Source of the DNA: Agrypnia vestita
Taxonomy: Eukaryota; Arthropoda; Insecta; Trichoptera; Phryganeidae
NCBI GenBank assembly: GCA_016648135.1
Contig: JADDOH010000149.1
Span: 120,025 to 184,024 of the forward strand
Direction of reading: 5' to 3'
DNA length: 64,000 nucleotides
This document shows positions 20,455 to 30,806 of the stretch, in pieces (positions within the stretch are counted from its first letter, which is position 1; each line of letters opens with the position of its first letter). The notes beneath the pieces are model-generated. The model ran no database searches and had not been told where the DNA came from. It was given only the letters and a program-made list of their open reading frames with translations. The translations under genes and the position numbers were made by a program.

Positions 20455-21212
20455 TATTATAAGGGATGCCTCCGATACCGATACCGATATATCGGCGATA
20501 TCGTGGGTTTTCCGATATATCGGAATCGGCGATATTAATTTGCCGATGCACCGATACATTTTGAATTTTGCGCTAAAGATAATTTATCTACGTTCGGGGA
20601 ATCCCCGCGTTTCATAATTTCATTCCGAACACGGAATACACGTCGCATCAAAATTCTTACTATTCTCAAACTAAGCCTGTGCTATGAAAGAAAACAGGAC
20701 TAAATTGCTGGCAGAAAAGTGGTAAAAAAATATTGAACTATTTATTGATTTGCGATATTTTTTTTTCTGAATATTGTTTACAATTCATTCTTTCATTAAA
20801 ACATTATTTGTTTCTATTCATCATAAAAAGTGTATTGTCTAAAAACTTATTATCCTGAAACTTATTCCTAAAATTGTATTTAGTGATTGAGTTAGTCTGA
20901 ATATTCTTTTCGATTTATTTTATCATTTATTATTATTAATTAACCGTAAAAAGCGTATTGTGTAACTGTATAATATTCAAATGTTCACAAAATATTCATA
21001 TTTTTTACTTTAATGTCACTCTAGGACCATCTATTAGGGTCATTAATGACCTGTTGACGGTCTGTTTGTTAAAAAAAAAAAAAAAAATAAACCAGAACAC
21101 TAGGCTAGCATCATGACCACTACACCAATAAGCTACTCATATAATATCTGAACGTAATGTTCTGTTTAATCAGGTATCGGTATCGTTTCGGCAAAAGTGC
21201 GTATCGATATAA
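20455..21212. mobile_element. hAT-like element with ATCGG-rich ends
   Basis: The left end (agggatgcctccgataccgataccg, followed by gatatatcgg repeats) and the right end (caggtatcggtatcg to atcgatataaccct) are enriched in inverted copies of tatcggtatcgg. The tips agggat/aaccct are imperfect inverted repeats. The layout resembles the 15.4-kb hAT MITE, but no 8-bp duplication could be fixed, so the class is tentative. The centre is filled by an inverted SINE that is itself interrupted. Confidence 0.45.
20620..21138 (-). mobile_element. tRNA-derived SINE, family S (copy 2, interrupted)
   Basis: The SINE tail and body (tccgaacacggaatacacg, tcttactattctcaaac) lie at about 20620-20720. The inverted head (ccactacaccaataagctac) lies at 21095-21138. 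The roughly 370 bp between end in a 17-A run (about 21071-21087), suggesting that another retroposed piece landed in the SINE. That piece shares gaccatctattagggtca with 7330-7350 in inverse orientation. Confidence 0.5.
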
Positions 21213-22702
21213 CCCTAATTCTTATGTGCATTTGAAGGAGAACAGTAAGATTAAATTTTATCATTTTTTCCGGTTAGTGTTTGTACTAATTTTATTTATT
21301 TTTTATTTCTATTTCATTTTAAGTGTCAAATTTTGTTTGGACTGTGCCTGTCTCACGAGAAATATCTGTGTTGAGACAGGCACAGTTTAAAATATTGTAG
21401 TCAAAACACAGTAAATAGATAATAAAGTGTTTAAAGTAACATAATAGAAAATATATCATATATATGAGGTTACATTGTGTTAGTGTGTTTGTGTAAGTGT
21501 GCCTATTTTATCTCTCCCCTTGTTTCGGATCCACTGTTTTATTTTGTATTTTATGCTAGAGTTGTGAATTGTGGTTAGCCCGGATTGAATTCGTTTTTTT
21601 GTTTAATTGTTTTAATTCGATCACAGTGCGTCGCTACAAGAGAGAAGAATGAAAATAAACAGATCAGTAGGTGATTGGAGAACTGCGTTGCTCGCACGTG
21701 AGTTCATCTTCTGAATCGTGGACCGCTTGCCAGGTTATTTTAACCCTTCCCTACCTGCGCACACTAACACAGTACAACCGAGCCCACGAAACCCCCAAAT
21801 ACGCGCGATTCGTGTTTAAGCTATCTTAAAAAATCATTTGCACGTAGAAATGACTTAAGTAAATAAAAAATCGATGACGTGCTCTTATACCCTTTCTTTA
21901 CATACGTTCGTAATTAATTTTTTAACATCACCCATGCAGCATCCAAATATCAAACACGTAGTTAGAAAGTTTAAAACAATTTTTTTGAATCTTAATTTTC
22001 TTATTTAAAAAAATACAATTTAATTAAACCACCCATCTTAGTTGCCATATTAAATAATATGTCATGTTGTTTCGACACAAAATTTGAAATCGGAACATTT
22101 TTTCATACACATTGATGAATGAAATGATTATGAAAGCTACGCATGAGGCATTTAATGTTCAATAATAATAGAAAATTATTCATTTTAATCAAAATAATTA
22201 CCAAATCTTGTCGAAAATAATGTAATAATGTATAGTCATCCACTTTACGCAAATATCGTAAGTTTCAGAGCTCTAGCTAGACGGGGAGTTGGTGAAAAAT
22301 CAATTATAAGATTTCACCACAACAAACAGACAAAGAAAGTTAAATAAAAGCATGTAAAAAATCAACTATTAGAAGTTAATCCTACTAAAAATAAATATTG
22401 TATAACGCAATATTCGGTATAAGCAAATAAAGCCTACGGTCATGTTGGATAAAATCTGTGAAAGCTCCGAATTATGTGTTTAACCATATTTATCAATATT
22501 TCACATTAAATTTAATATTTTTCAGGTCATCGACAATTTTTAGGCATAACGTAGGCAGCTAAAAAAATGTAGAATTATAAGGATGCATTTCGAACACATT
22601 GATAAGTCGGTGTATAATACGCGTAACCTAGTAAGAATTCGGCAGTCAAAGCAATAGTACGTTGGATTTGGTAGTGACAAATCACAGCCGATCAGTGTAC
22701 AT
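21213..22702. other. Long AT-rich tract, no gene recognised
   Basis: It contains a perfect-stem hairpin (21341-21386, separate entry) and a block at about 22262-22360 repeated from 20327-20432. The stretch around 21590-21790 is less AT-rich (cggatcc, cgcacgtgagttc). No coding region with recognisable motifs was found. Confidence 0.4.
21341..21386. repeat. 15-bp perfect hairpin
   Basis: actgtgcctgtctca (21341-21355) is exactly inverted at 21372-21386 with a 16-nt loop. The stem is GC-richer than its surroundings. It could be a precursor-like small RNA hairpin or the edge of a foldback element; nothing in the flanks decides this. Confidence 0.6.
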
Positions 22703-22806
22703 CTGTGTATAGTTTTCTGGAATATTCCGCCGTGTATATGTGTCCTCTCTGGCCGACGTTTCGGATCCCATTGCAGGGTCCATCATCAGGGCTGGTGTGT
22801 GATTTT
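22703..22806 (-). mobile_element. Solo Penelope-like terminal repeat with hammerhead-like motif
   Basis: The 104-bp segment ctgtgtatagttttctgg ... gtgtgattttt matches, in its left part, the arms of the 28.2-kb foldback (tgtatagttttctggga, ccgtgtgtgtg, cctctctggcc). In its right part it matches the ribozyme core of the 38.4-kb foldback. Near-identical words gatcagtgtacat (22690-22702) and gatcagtgtgtacat (22807-22821) flank it, a plausible but imperfect target duplication. There is no second arm. Confidence 0.5.
22751..22794 (-). ncRNA. Hammerhead-ribozyme-like motif
   Basis: On the minus strand: stem I strand GCC, CUGAUGA, extra U, stem II GGA(C)CC/GGG(A)UCC with a short loop, GAAAC, GUC, then GGC pairing back to GCC. 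All invariant core bases are intact. Stem III is the palindrome ACGU without a loop, so a dimer would be needed for a stable fold. Confidence 0.55.
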
Positions 22807-22939
22807 GATCAGTGTGTACATATTCGGTGAGCATCTTTATAAAACGTTCGCTCTAACAGGAAATATATCACGGTATCGAGAGGGTTAACCTTTATGGTAA
22901 ATTCTGTCAAGACCATCAGCTGTCTGATACTGTTTTGCT

Positions 22940-23022
22940 TCGAGAGGGAGTGGAAGAGGGAGTGGGAGAGGGAGAAAGATAGAGCGAGGGAGGAAGGGTG
23001 GAGGGAAAAGGAGAGAGAGGTA
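22940..23022 (+). repeat. GA-rich low-complexity tract
   Basis: Purine-rich gagagggagtggaagagg-type sequence with imperfect GAGAGG repetition. The frames on both strands through it are products of the biased composition and are not called as genes. Confidence 0.8.
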
Positions 23023-23319
23023 AATTGTAATTGTTTTTTGTACCAAAATTCTGTCGACGACGTCTTGCCAGCACAAAAAAGATAAAGCTAAATCGCTGAG
23101 TTAAACAAATATTAGAAAAAGCTTTGACACAAGTGTATTGAATCTGCTGGGGACTAACTGAAGGGTTTAAAATAAATATTGATAGATAAATAATGTTTTT
23201 TTTTTAGAAAAACGAAGATTTTTTTCCGCATAGTTTGTGATCAAATCTCATAGGTATTACGTGTCCGAAATCAGAAATACCTAGGTTTATTTTATCATTC
23301 GTCATTTTTTTTTTTTTTT

Positions 23320-23494
23320 AAATAGAGATTCGAACACGGAATTCGTGTCACATCAATATTCTTACTATTTTCAAATTAAGCTAAATGCTTGTGCTATGAA
23401 AATAGGACTAACTTGCTTTCCTGGAGTGAGATTCGAACCTGCGACCTTTGGATCACGAGGCGAGAGTCCTAACCACAAGACCAACAAGCTACTC
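23320..23494 (-). mobile_element. tRNA-derived SINE, family S (copy 3)
   Basis: This inverted copy contains the B-box complement gagattcgaacctgcgacc, the A-box region near gaccaacaagctactc, and the conserved body (tcttactattttcaaatta). The head differs from copy 1 by only a few bases over about 70. It is preceded by a T-run, the complement of the A-tail. Confidence 0.8.
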
Positions 23495-23640
23495 AAAATA
23501 TACTCATTTTCATTTGTCCTTGCTTTTGTATTTAAATTGTTATAATTTTTATTCTGATGTATTATATATTGTTCATTTTATGTATCATATTTTATTGGAC
23601 TATGTGCGTTAATATCAATAAATAAATAAATAAATATAGC
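23495..23640 (+). mobile_element. Non-LTR 3' end with (AAAT)n tail
   Basis: A T-rich sequence ends catattttattggactatg and gttaatatcaataaataaataaataaata. It has the form of the 3' untranslated end of a truncated retrotransposon. No coding sequence remains. Confidence 0.45.
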
Positions 23641-24043
23641 GACATTTTTGTGAAGCGATGAAACAAACTCGTGCCAAAGAAATCACTTATTTTAAGCGAA
23701 ATTACTGCAAATATTTATTGGGTATTAACATAAGTTGCGTCCATTTATTCGAAATGATTAGGAAAAGGGGATACGACAAAAATAATTACAAATCAGTTAA
23801 TAATGTATTATCCTTTGTTATTTACAGCTCTTTGCCAACGTTCTACAAGTTTTGAGATGCCTCTGCGATAAAAAGGCGTCCGGTCTTGACCGGACCATTC
23901 GTCCAACCACGCCCAAGGTGTCGAACGTGCTCACTTTTGACTACTTGACATTTTATTCGGAAGGCCTGTAATAAAATTAAATGAAACGGCCGTATTCTGA
24001 AATAAGCAATATTACTATTTCTATAATAACTGTAGATTGTGTA

Positions 24044-24236
24044 ACATTGTAATGCCACCTATTTTGAATTGTTAAGTTTGCAGGTTTGAAATTAATAAAT
24101 TCAATCAATTAGAAAGCTCATTTTTTATAATTGTGAATAAATTAATATTTGTTTATGTTTTAGGGCTTTCTTATTGATTAAATTCATTAATTTCAAACCT
24201 GCCAAACTTAAAACGTCAACATTGGAGGCACTACAA
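24044..24236. mobile_element. Foldback repeat, family C (short type)
   Basis: The left arm (gtaatgccacc, then gtttgcaggtttgaaattaa) is inverted at 24175-24236 (ttaatttcaaacctgcc, then ggaggcactac). The spacer is AT-rich. The same arms occur at 31.65-32.07 kb, where a SINE has inserted in the centre. It has no coding capacity. Confidence 0.6.
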
Positions 24237-24267
24237 TGTTATACAATAACGGCCGATAATCATCCAT

Positions 24268-24946
24268 ATTCTGAAAATAACAATGTCTGGATCTTTAAGA
24301 TCTTTATCCGAACACTTAATAAAACGACGATAATAAAAATTAAAAATGTCCAGAGCGGATTTTGTAATTCTACTGCTCAAATACACTGTACCAAAAGATG
24401 ATATAAGAAAGATTCTTTCTTATAAACGTATTAATTTCTTCATCCACAGCGTCCAGATGAAATATCATGGCTAAACTTGTCATGACCGCGTTCGGCGTTA
24501 CCGCGTGTTCTGGACATTTGACAGATAACAATTTACATCTTTCTCCCTCCCTTTATATCTATCTCATGTAGAAACTTACAGAAACAAACACCGACGTAAA
24601 GCTATGTCTCCTTTATTTTTAATTTTTATTATCATCTATTAAGTGTTGGAATAAAGATCTTAAAGATCCAGATATATCTGTCAAAAAATGTCAAGATGGG
24701 AAGATTTGAATACGCGGTAACGCCGAACGCGGTCATGACAAGTTTAGCCATGATATTTCATCTGGACTCTGTGGATGAAGAAATTAATACGTTTGTAAGA
24801 AACAATCTTTCTTATATCATCTTTTAATACAGTGTATTTGAGCCGTAGAATTACAAAATCCGCTCTGGACATTTTTAATTTTTATTATCGTCTACAAAGT
24901 GTTGGGATAAAGATCTTAAAGATCCAGACATTGTTATTTTCAGAAT
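24268..24946. mobile_element. Large foldback repeat, family C (long type)
   Basis: The outer arms attctgaaaataacaatg and cattgttattttcagaat are exact inverses. They continue through tctttaagatctttatcc, a stretch on the phrase tgtccagagcgga, and gaaatatcatggctaaac, giving arms of over 200 bp. The centre contains internal duplications (cataagtgttgga-type and cgttcggcgttaccgcg words in both directions). A shorter relative lies at 42090-42526. Confidence 0.65.
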
Positions 24947-24949
24947 CGG

Positions 24950-25639
24950 GCCAAATATCTTTTTGGAATGAATTATATGCTTTATTCACTTGTTTTCCCT
25001 TTGGCGTGCATTACTACGCTATTACTAGTGACTACTTATATTTTAATCTAATACAAAAATAATTTATAAGTGGAAAATGACTAATGTACACAGCACGCGG
25101 ATACATGTGTTTGGCACACAAAAGATTATTACTTTCTTAATGTTAAGTTTTTTAAACAAGTTGGCCATCGCTACCAACGTACAAATACGGTAAGATTAAA
25201 AAATCTTAGTAAAGCAAAAAACAATATCAACAAGAAACCGGGCATTGAGAAAATTTCGAGAATGGTTTTGTAATTTAATGGAATTTATAAGTCATTCTAT
25301 TTTAGCGCTTCCTAGAGGTTCGGAATAGGGTCACGGTTGCGCCATCTTTAGTGATGTCATGGGACAATTTGGAACCAGTTCAATACCAAGTCGAAGAAAT
25401 GCAACGGATAGACGGACGCAGCTGAATATTGACCTCCTCGTAACCAACGATTTCTAAAACGTAATCGTAGTTCGTAACTATCTAAATAGGCAATTTTCGT
25501 TGTTCGTGTACATCGCATGAACATATTTTTGTCATTTTAAAGTCAGCAGTATTTTTTTAGGGTACAACAAGTTATTCTTTTCATATTTATTTAACGCCCT
25601 TATGGGCTCTTAAAAAATATAAAAAATATTAATTTTTAA
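24950..25639. other. Tract without recognised feature
   Basis: AT-rich sequence with no repeat partner seen in the window. Bases 25310-25460 are somewhat GC-richer (gcgcttcctagaggttcgg, ggttgcgccatc), but no gene model is supported. Confidence 0.4.
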
Positions 25640-25995
25640 AAATAACATAAGACAGATATACAGTTAAAAGATACAAGTACGTATAAGAGAATTGTGTAAA
25701 TTTTGATTGCTGTTAAAAGATTCAAGTGCATATATTATATTTGCGTAAATTTATATTGCAGTTAAAAAGATTCAAGTACATCATATAGATTTGTGTAAAT
25801 TATAAAGAGAAGTTTAAGTAGTAAGAAGAAAATGATTGTAAGTAGTAAGAAGAAGAAATAGATTGCTGTTAAAAAGATTCAAGTACATCTTATAGATTTG
25901 TGTTTTTTTTATTTTTGTATTTTTTTATTTTTATAATAACAAATATATGATTTGTATTTGTAAATTAAAAAGAGAAGTTTAAGCAGTAAGAAGAA
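25640..25995 (+). repeat. Degenerate tandem repeat, ~55-100-bp units
   Basis: The phrase gttaaaa(a)gattcaagt followed by acat and ttgtgtaaatt recurs at about 25655, 25711, 25758 and 25865. The phrase agaagtttaagtagtaagaag recurs at 25810, 25838 and 25975. Unit length varies because of insertions. It is not coding. Confidence 0.6.
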
Positions 25996-26065
25996 AAAGA
26001 AAAAATTCAATATTAATTATCAATGACTGTACAATTTTAAAATTAAATAAAACAAATAAATGTTT

Positions 26066-26290
26066 AAGACACAACTTCTTCTTCTTCTACCCCTTATCCT
26101 AACGGGTCAGGGTCCCTGCACCGCAAAAAAGGTGCAAAATTTTCCTATCTTGGGCTTCGCTCTCCACGTCAGCCCAATATAGTTGCAACCTCGCTCCGCA
26201 GCAGTCCTCCAACTGTTTCCGCCAGCTCCTCCTAGGACGGCCCCTTGGTTTTCTGCCTTCCGGTCTTGCCTGAAATATCCGCCTGTCTGA
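26066..26290 (-). pseudogene. RTE-like non-LTR 3' terminal fragment
   Basis: On the minus strand the segment reads PEGRKPRGRPRRSW, then LEDCCGARLQLYWADVE, then the phrase for KILHLFC and a run of AGA/GAA triplets at the extreme end. This is the usual last part of an RTE-type ORF2 ('GRPR..W...L') followed by a short purine tail. Only the terminal 70 codons or so survive. Confidence 0.55.
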
Positions 26291-26784
26291 AAATTTTATT
26301 TTATTTATAAAGATTAGGCAGTAATATAGTAATATAATATAGAGTATTATCTACAGATGAAGAATTAAAGAGCACGTTCCGCTAGTTTACAGCTGGTAGG
26401 GTCGTCGCGGATATTCCCGAACTGAGGATCGCTCATGAACGAACTGTTTTAGTAAGTGTGGACTGTCCAGTTCACTTTCACCACCGACCGTTCGTCAGTT
26501 TAGTTAATAAGTCGTAAATTAATTTCAAATTCCTACACTAAGTATGGAAGCTTGAGAAAGCTATTCTGCAGTCCAGTTTCGTTGAATATATTTTCATACG
26601 TTATAGATGTATAGAACGATTGAAAATTAACAATTTCCCCCTCTCGTCAGCGATATGTTTTGGTGGACAAATCGACGGTCCCTACGTATACTGTCGAATC
26701 TTCAAAATACCTAATTTTCGATTTCGTTTTACTATTCTAAACTATCCAATTCGCTCTATATTTTCGAATAATTTTTAAAAAACT

Positions 26785-27112
26785 AACCCATGAAAATCAA
26801 GTTTTTATTATATTCCCTTTCTCATTTAAATCAGGTTTCGTGCCTACTGCACGCGTCGGGATCATTACTCATTAGTAACGATTTCAATTTGGAAAAACCA
26901 TTAAAATTTCGAAAAATCCAAAATTATACTATAATTATTCAATTTTTTTAAACGAAAATTAGTTAGATCATTTTTATCATCGCCACGAGTCTGCCTGCAA
27001 AGTTTCAGGTTGATAGGATCACGGGAAAAGGGTAAAAAATCGATCCAAAGTTTTTCCGGCAGACAACAAACCGCAGACGCTACGAGTTAAAAAAGGGAGT
27101 AAAAACTGATTA
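26785..27112 (-). mobile_element. Family B repeat, inverted (copy B5)
   Basis: On the minus strand it begins ttttactcccttttttaac (27105) and passes ggatcgattttttaccctt and gcagactcgtggcgatga. It ends gaaagggaatataataaaaac and ttttcatgggttagttt. It is internally deleted relative to B1-B3 and resembles B4. Confidence 0.65.
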
Positions 27113-27237
27113 ATTTTCTTGTGGATTTGTTTTTTTTTAAACGAAAATTAATATTTTTTCAACATCGTCCGAAATTATAGAGTAAATTGGACAGTAAGTA
27201 AAACCGATTTTAGTTTTACCATCTAAAATAGATTGAG

Positions 27238-27315
27238 ATGCCTGGGTGTTTTGTGATGTGTTTCGCTTCTGTGATTGGGCCTCTTGGCCAGTTGAAGCGT
27301 AAATATATTTTTTTT
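27238..27315 (+). mobile_element. SINE family T, 3' fragment
   Basis: gcctgggtgttttgtgatg and gtgattgggcctcttgg match the body of the tRNA-derived SINE at 36027-36195. The tRNA-like head is missing. Confidence 0.5.
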
Positions 27316-27439
27316 AAATACGGAACCAGTGCTGCGGCGCATTACAAGCATTTTGAAGTTCAACCGACGCGACATAACCAGCAATAAAACCGACCGCAGC
27401 ATTACAAACGCGCAGATTAATCAAAGCAACAGATATCGG

Positions 27440-27665
27440 GCGAAGTATTTGCGTGGAAAATTAAACAGAACATTAGAATATTCTGCTAGAGCAAGCCATA
27501 ATAAAGTGTTTCACAGACGAGAGATTAATTTCGAAATAATGTGAATTGAAGAATAGTGCTTAAATTTTATCCGTGAATTTATTAAAATTTATTAAAATAA
27601 TTAATAAATGGATCATTAATTTCAAGTGTTTTAATTTGCCTCCCACAGTCACGACTCGTGACAAT
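27440..27665 (+). mobile_element. LTR 3' fragment
   Basis: The terminal words gtgttttaatttgcctccc and cagtcacgactcgtgaca resemble the LTR ends at 30240-30292 and (inverted) 18364-18400. The rest is diverged AT-rich sequence. The start was not determined. Confidence 0.35.
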
Positions 27666-27865
27666 ATTGAAAATAAAAATAGCTTCGCATGTCGCATCTT
27701 AAGCACCATTATTATAATCTCTTGGGTATTTGATATAACACGCAATTATTATCCTTGGCGTTGTGTCGTAAGAGGCGTCGAGCTCCGATGTTTACCAGGA
27801 ATAGGCATAATGACAGTTAAAGAATAAGTGGTAATGGAGAAGAAAACATTTTGAATGGATTCCAA

Positions 27866-28062
27866 AAAAACTAACCCACAAAAACCAAGTTTTTATTATA
27901 CTCCCTTTCTCATTTGTATTGTTTCCCATTTGATATTCTATCAGCATACAGCCGACGATCGGACCCACGGCTCGACTCAGACTAGTTGAAACAGGTTTCG
28001 CGTCGGGCTCCTTTCTCATTTGTACGTAAATTTCGAAAATCCAAAATTATACTATAATAATT
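27866..28062 (-). mobile_element. Family B repeat fragment (copy B6)
   Basis: It contains the inverted terminus (caagtttttattatactccc), then a GC-richer middle (cgatcggacccacggctcg and gtttcgcgtcgggc), and breaks off inside ccaaaattatactataat. Its middle is related to that of B4 (gcccgactcaagcccaac, inverted). Confidence 0.5.
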
Positions 28063-28173
28063 TAAAAATTTAAACGTTAAAAAATTTATTTATATTTGAA
28101 CAGAATCAATGTTTTATTTTTCTTACGAATGAAATTTGATGACACAATATAGTTTTAAATATATATATATGTA

Positions 28174-28311
28174 AAAATGTCCTTAGGTTTTCACGGCCGT
28201 TCAGAATCTTCTGTGTATAGTTTTCTGGGATATTCTGCCGTGTGTGTGTGACCTCTCTGGCCTGAGAGGTCACACACACACGGCAGAATATCCCAGAAAA
28301 CTATACACAGA
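28174..28311 (+). mobile_element. Penelope-like foldback lacking the ribozyme core
   Basis: A one-sided extension (ccttaggttttcacggccg, then ttcagaatctt) is followed by two inverted arms of about 50 bp (ctgtgtatagttttctggg ... cctctctggcc and ctgagagg ... cccagaaaactatacacag). Flanks are the 13-bp repeat atatatatatgta (28161-28173 and 28312-28324). The extension is nearly identical to that of the 38.4-kb element. The centre, where the hammerhead-like motif should be, is deleted. Confidence 0.65.
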
Positions 28312-28514
28312 ATATATATATGTATTATTCTTCCTGTCGATTTTGGGGCCCGGTTGTTACACTAGTCCCACCCTGGCAGAGAGTCACGCTAGAACAATGA
28401 CTGTAATTTAGATATTATTACCATTATTGTTTTAGTTGAATTACGAGTATGTTTTACTGCATTTGAAGGACAAAGCAAGACCCGTCGTCGTGGAAGAGCA
28501 GCGACCGGGTGGAG

Positions 28515-29065
28515 TTTAAATTCTTATTCTTCTTCATGTGCCCTGTCGGGTCACCCCGATCACCTGGGAGAAATTTCCCTGTCCAGGGCAGTGCGGAACA
28601 GCTCTTCCGCGCTTCTTATCCCGGTCCACTCTTGGATGTTTCCAAGCCAGCCTCCGCGACCCTCAATCTTCCCCTTCATGACGAGCTGAAGAATGCAGTA
28701 CTTTTCTCCTCTCATTATATGACCAAAGTGTGAAATTTTACGGAGCTTTACTGTGTTGAGTAACTGACTGTTTGTGTTTGCTCTACGTAAAACTTCACCA
28801 TTACTAGTCATGTCAGTCCAGGATATCTTTAACATTTTACGATGTGTCCACATTTCGAATGCCTCTAGGCAATTTAGAGTATTCACCTTCAGCGTCCACG
28901 CTTCAACACCGTAAAGTAGAACTGACCATAAATTTGATCAACCTCTGTCTGAGCTTCAAGTTTAAGTCATTGCAGAGTAGACTTTTCATCTTATTAAAAG
29001 ATGCACGGGCTGTCTCTATTCTGCGTTTGATCTCCGTATTAGGGTCCAGATTAAATATTTAAGTT
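28515..29065 (-). pseudogene. RTE-like reverse transcriptase C-terminal pseudogene
   Basis: On the minus strand the reading starts in one frame (EIKRRIETARASFNKMK, then LNLKLRQRLI), shifts near 28890, and continues EAFEMWTHRKMLKISWTD, then VLRRANTN, then FGHIMRGEKYCILQLVM and IQEWTGIRSAEELFR. These are successive conserved blocks of RTE/CR1-like ORF2 C-termini. At least one frameshift and small deletions disable it. A related end lies at 50690-50850. Confidence 0.75.
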
Positions 29066-29343
29066 GAAATATTTTTCTTATTATCGGAGGTCGGCGATCA
29101 TATTGACGAACATGACTATTCACGGAACAACTCAGTCGAGTTACACTTGTACCAGTCTCTCAAGTTACGCAGCCGTGAGATTCGGCGTCTTCCTGCGCTT
29201 ATTTTACCACTTATTTCCCCCTGATGATGAGTTGGTTTAGACCAGGGATCGGCAGTTTGTCAAGAGAGTAGAGCCTAATTGTCATGTAAGCAGGATAACA
29301 AAGGTACCAGAACCAGAGAGCTGCACATGTGTAAGAGACATAT

Positions 29344-30292
29344 TGTAACGAGACTAACAGGTATCGCGCACTCGTGTCAAGTGATAGTTGTTTGAAGTTG
29401 GCACAATACTACCGAAGGATCTGGAATCACCTCCGACTTTTGAGAAACATCTCCAAAAGTTTGGAAAACGCGAGGAACTTCTCGAAAACGCGGGAAACGT
29501 CTCGGAATTTCGATAACAGCATTAGCCAATATAAATACGACAAGCGGGAGTCAGAGTGGAGTTATTTTTCCGTGCGCGTTGACAACGATAATACAAGCGA
29601 AGGTAGCCGCGAGCGGCGGGTCAGCAGTGGTGCCAAGCGAGCGGTAATTCGACAGCGATTCTATAAAGTTCTTATGTAGCGAAATAAAACCGAAGCGAAA
29701 TTAATAAGTGCGGAAATTGATGGAATATTCTAGTGAACAGTGAATAAAGTGTTGAATACGCACACATATCGGATGTCTTCAGTGTTACATTAGAGTGCTA
29801 CCGTACTCATCTCAATAAATACTTCTTAGAGAAATAAGGCAGTCCATTTTAGTTTCTAACTCTGTTGCTACATAATTTCATAAATTGTAATTAATTCACA
29901 TTTGTTAACTTTTTCATACTATTGAATATATTTATTACTTCTTCTTAATACTTTTGTTATTGTATATTTACTCTGTAATTATTATTATTTTTTATATTTG
30001 TTATTTTATGCTTACTTTTACATTATTATGTAATTTTATATTAACACTGTATTCTACATATTTTATCTTTATTATCTTATACTTTTACTTACTCTCATTT
30101 TATATTATAAGGTGATTAGTACAACATCAAATTACTGTAATAGGTTTTGTAACCGTTGAAATAAATAAGTAATAATAAACGAATATAAAGTGTCTATTTA
30201 CGAGTGATAAATTTGCGAAACAGTTTATCAATAAATTCTATATTTAATTCCAGCGTTTTCAATAATTCATCCTCCAGCCACGACACGTGACA
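29344..30292 (+). mobile_element. LTR of a retrotransposon, interrupted
   Basis: It starts TGTAACGAGACTAACAG, with a TATA-like box (aatataaatacg at about 29530-29541), CpG-rich transcribed part (agccgcgagcggcgggtc), and a polyadenylation word aataaa at about 29746. The end ccagccacgacacgtgaca is at 30292. A non-LTR 3' tail (29821-30176) lies within it. The LTR-like copy at 18364-19301 has the same start, TATA region and end. No internal domain was found next to it. Confidence 0.55.
29821..30176 (+). mobile_element. Non-LTR 3' end (second copy of the 2.2-kb repeat)
   Basis: It is almost base for base the sequence of 2161-2522, from acttcttagagaaataagg to ggttttgtaaccgttgaaat with an (AAT)n tail. 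It contains no ORF. It sits inside the LTR above. Confidence 0.65.
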
Positions 30293-30579
30293 TTGTATAT
30301 GGATACGGATGTTTAGGGAAAATAAGTATAAGATTTTTTATTTAAAAATTTAATAAGAACGCCATCCATGCATCTTTTGATACCTTTACTATACTTACTT
30401 TAATCGTATATACTTACTTGTTTTACATAAATTAACTTGAATTGAATTGTATATAAATTTAAAAAAAAAAGTATATAATGGTATAAACGACATGAGTCGT
30501 TCTTTGAAATTGAATTTATTGTATTGTGACACAGTTCGTTTCCTTGCAAGGTAAAAAATTCTATAAAATATTACCTGTA

Positions 30580-30790
30580 CCTAACTTTAGATAGTGTGGA
30601 AAAAATGCAAAAAATATTACTACCGTAAAGTCATGAGAGTAATTCGTTCCGGAAACGTGTTTACAATTTAAATATTACAATTTCATTCGCTATAATACAA
30701 GTCAAATAAAATTATTAATACCTTGCGGAAATTATAATCAGAATTTTTTTGCAAGGCTTTAATCATTTTATGTGACTTGTATTAATCACT
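30580..30790. mobile_element. Family A' MITE fragment
   Basis: It contains the palindromic centre of A/A' elements (acaagtcaaataaaattatt, then aaggctttaatcatttta and gacttgtatt), with only short pieces of the arms. Both tips are missing. Confidence 0.45.
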
Positions 30791-30806
30791 CGCTTAGCCC
30801 GCATTT

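Noticed and set aside
22885..23085. Open frames on both strands through the GA-rich tract
   Set aside because: Biased low-complexity composition removes stops; the peptides are simple repeats of R/E or L/P.
25640..25995. A CRISPR-like repeat array
   Set aside because: Units are irregular in length and sequence, without conserved repeats and unique spacers; the genome is eukaryotic.
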